From: Alphaproteobacteria bacterium
GTDB taxonomy: Bacteria > Pseudomonadota > Alphaproteobacteria > Rhizobiales > Devosiaceae
Length of the DNA stretch: 6,212 nt
Assembly (NCBI GenBank): GCA_018820005.1
Contig: JAHJOS010000629.1
Span: forward strand, 1-6,212
Reading direction: 5' to 3'
Position 1 is the stretch's first letter, and each line of letters starts with the position of its first letter. Below the pieces are notes generated by a model, which saw only the letters and a program-made list of their open reading frames with translations, ran no database searches and had not been told where the DNA came from. A program made the position numbers and the translations under genes. Shown in pieces: positions 4,479 through 6,212 of the stretch.

Positions 4479-6212
4479 TCAGAATTCGTCGAGCTTGCCC
4501 AGGTCGCGCACGGCGCCGCGGGCGGCTGAGGTGGCGAAGGCGGCATAGGCCCGCAGGGCCTGGGTGACATTGCGCTTGCGCGGGTGCGCAGGCTTCCAGC
4601 CGAGCTGGTCCTGATCATGGCGGCGCTGCACCAGTTCATCATCGGAGACCAGAAGGGTGATGGAGCGGTTGGGGATATCGATCTCGATGGTATCGCCTTC
4701 GCGCACCAGTCCAATGGTGCCACCCTCGGCTGCCTCGGGCGAAACGTGGCCGATCGAGAGGCCGGAGGTGCCGCCCGAGAAGCGGCCGTCGGTCAGCAGG
4801 GCGCAGGCTTTGCCCATGCCCTTGGATTTCAGATAGCTCGTGGGATAGAGCATTTCCTGCATGCCCGGGCCGCCGCGCGGACCTTCGTAGCGGATGACGA
4901 GCACATCGCCTTCCTTGATCTGATTGCTCAGGATGGCCTTGACGGTATCGTCCTGGCTTTCAAAGACGCGGGCCGGGCCGGTGAACTTGAGGATAGAATC
5001 ATCCACGCCGGCGGTTTTGACGATGCAGCCATCGATGGCGATATTGCCCTTGAGGACGGCGAGGCCCCCATCCTTGGAGAAGGCATTTTCGGCCGAGCGG
5101 ATCACGCCGTTCTGGCGGTCGAGATCGAGTTCGGCCCAGCGGTTGGACTGGCTGAAGGCCTGGGTGGTGCGCACGCCCCCGGGGGCGGCCATATAGAACT
5201 GGCGCACGCTGTCCGAATTGGTGCGCGAAATGTCCCATTTGTCGAGCGCATCGCCGATGGTGGGGGTGTGGATGGTGGGCTCGGCACGGTTGATCAGGCC
5301 GGCGCGGTCGAGCTGGCCCAGGATCGACATGATGCCGCCGGCACGATGCACGTCTTCCATGTGCACGTCGGCCTTGGCCGGCGCCACCTTGGAGAGCACC
5401 GGCACCTTGCGGCTGAGCTTGTCGATATCGTCCATGGTGAAATCAACGCCGCCCTCATGGGCTGCGGCCAGGATGTGGAGCACGGTATTGGTCGAGCCGC
5501 CCATGGCGATATCGAGCGCCATGGCGTTTTCAAAGGCGGCCTTGGTGGCTATGGAGCGCGGCAGCACCGAGGCGTCGTCCTGCTCATACCAGCGCTTGGT
5601 GATATCAACGATGACGCGGCCGGCTTCCTCGAACAGGCGCTTGCGATCGGAGTGGGTGGCCAGGGTCGATCCATTGCCGGGCAGGGAGAGCCCCAGCGCT
5701 TCGGTGAGGCAGTTCATGGAATTGGCCGTGAACATGCCCGAGCAGGAGCCGCAGGTGGGGCAGGCGGCCTCTTCGACGGCCTGGACTTCCTCGTCGCTAT
5801 AGTTGTCATCGGCCGCCATCACCATGGCGTCGACCAGATCGAGCGCCTGCAGCTTGCCCTTGAGCATGGCCTTGCCCGCTTCCATGGGGCCGCCCGAAAC
5901 AAACACCACCGGGATATTGATGCGCATGGCCGCGTTCAACATGCCGGGGGTGATCTTGTCGCAATTGGAGATGCAGACCATGGCGTCGGCGCAGTGGGCA
6001 TTGACCATATATTCGACGCTGTCGGCGATCAGGTCACGGCTGGGCAGCGAATAGAGCATGCCATCGTGGCCCATGGCGATGCCATCATCGACGGCGATGG
6101 TGTTGAATTCCTTGGCGACGCCGCCGGCCGCCTCGATCTCGCGGGCCACCAGCTGGCCGAGGTCCTTGAGGTGGACATGGCCGGGCACGAACTGGGTGAA
6201 GGAATTGACCAC
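4479..6212 (-). CDS. ilvD: Dihydroxy-acid dehydratase IlvD, 5' end beyond the window
   Basis: The frame runs from the window edge to a stop at 4479-4481, giving 577 residues. Aligning key residues from memory with E. coli IlvD (616 residues) gives a constant offset of 38, so about 38 N-terminal residues are missing; the GTG at the edge is an internal valine, not a start. The enzyme dehydrates 2,3-dihydroxy-isovalerate and 2,3-dihydroxy-3-methylvalerate to the keto acids of valine and isoleucine synthesis. Visible here (counting from the edge): VDDG with D43 as metal ligand, iron-sulfur cysteines C84 in ISNCDKITPG and C157 in CPTCGSCSGM, K86 as the likely carbamylated lysine, E453 in GPGMQEM and S479 in DGRFSGGTSG as the proposed base. 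It is intact across the visible span, lies in the cytoplasm and converges on the membrane-protein gene. Confidence 0.97.
   Translation of the reverse strand: MVNSFTQFVPGHVHLKDLGQLVAREIEAAGGVAKEFNTIAVDDGIAMGHDGMLYSLPSRDLIADSVEYMVNAHCADAMVCISNCDKITPGMLNAAMRINIPVVFVSGGPMEAGKAMLKGKLQALDLVDAMVMAADDNYSDEEVQAVEEAACPTCGSCSGMFTANSMNCLTEALGLSLPGNGSTLATHSDRKRLFEEAGRVIVDITKRWYEQDDASVLPRSIATKAAFENAMALDIAMGGSTNTVLHILAAAHEGGVDFTMDDIDKLSRKVPVLSKVAPAKADVHMEDVHRAGGIMSILGQLDRAGLINRAEPTIHTPTIGDALDKWDISRTNSDSVRQFYMAAPGGVRTTQAFSQSNRWAELDLDRQNGVIRSAENAFSKDGGLAVLKGNIAIDGCIVKTAGVDDSILKFTGPARVFESQDDTVKAILSNQIKEGDVLVIRYEGPRGGPGMQEMLYPTSYLKSKGMGKACALLTDGRFSGGTSGLSIGHVSPEAAEGGTIGLVREGDTIEIDIPNRSITLLVSDDELVQRRHDQDQLGWKPAHPRKRNVTQALRAYAAFATSAARGAVRDLGKLDEF

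Noticed and set aside
3980..4567. A 195-codon open frame on the + strand overlapping the membrane-protein gene in another frame
   Set aside because: The competing frame has a clear Shine-Dalgarno and coherent membrane topology. This one is glycine-, alanine- and arginine-rich and runs through the palindrome into the 3' end of ilvD.
5218..5802. A 194-codon open frame on the + strand inside ilvD
   Set aside because: It is fully antisense to highly conserved IlvD sequence and is serine- and alanine-rich without a ribosome binding site or motif.
6210..6212. GTG at the window edge as the start codon of ilvD
   Set aside because: IlvD residues align with a constant offset of 38 to the E. coli enzyme, so this codon is an internal valine within the conserved VVNSFTQF stretch.

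Overview
The window is GC-rich, densely coding chromosomal DNA of an alphaproteobacterium. The conserved run methyltransferase / comF / grxC / carbon-nitrogen hydrolase / DUF1178 and the wording of ComF and IlvD suggest Hyphomicrobiales, perhaps near Devosia. That placement is an inference from remembered family sequences; no search was run.

Layout. Positions 1-109 hold the 5' end of a leftward methyltransferase gene. It diverges across 44 bp from a rightward cluster: comF (154-951), a class I glutaredoxin (984-1238, TTG start), a Nit-type carbon-nitrogen hydrolase (1263-2093), a DUF1178 protein (2151-2576, TTG start) and an aldo/keto reductase (2654-3523). A strong intrinsic terminator (3549-3576) ends the cluster. 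Next comes a 323-bp stretch (3577-3899) with no convincing gene but much structure: a G-rich tract, a 14-bp inverted repeat, a degenerate array of eight 11-bp units, and a perfect 11-bp hairpin that ends one base before an ATG and encloses the Shine-Dalgarno sequence. That ATG opens a 175-codon gene for an unrecognised three-helix membrane protein (3900-4427). It converges on ilvD (4479 to beyond 6212, leftward, 5' end cut off). A perfect 12-bp palindrome lies between the two 3' ends.

How the genes fit together. The first cluster is housekeeping. Glutaredoxin next to a Nit-like amidase suggests a glutathione use and repair pair, but the link is only contextual. IlvD is the valine/isoleucine pathway dehydratase. 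No mobile element, CRISPR array, tRNA, rRNA or defence system is visible. The least ordinary part is 3577-4427, where an orphan membrane protein follows a long structured leader whose last hairpin looks able to hide the ribosome binding site.
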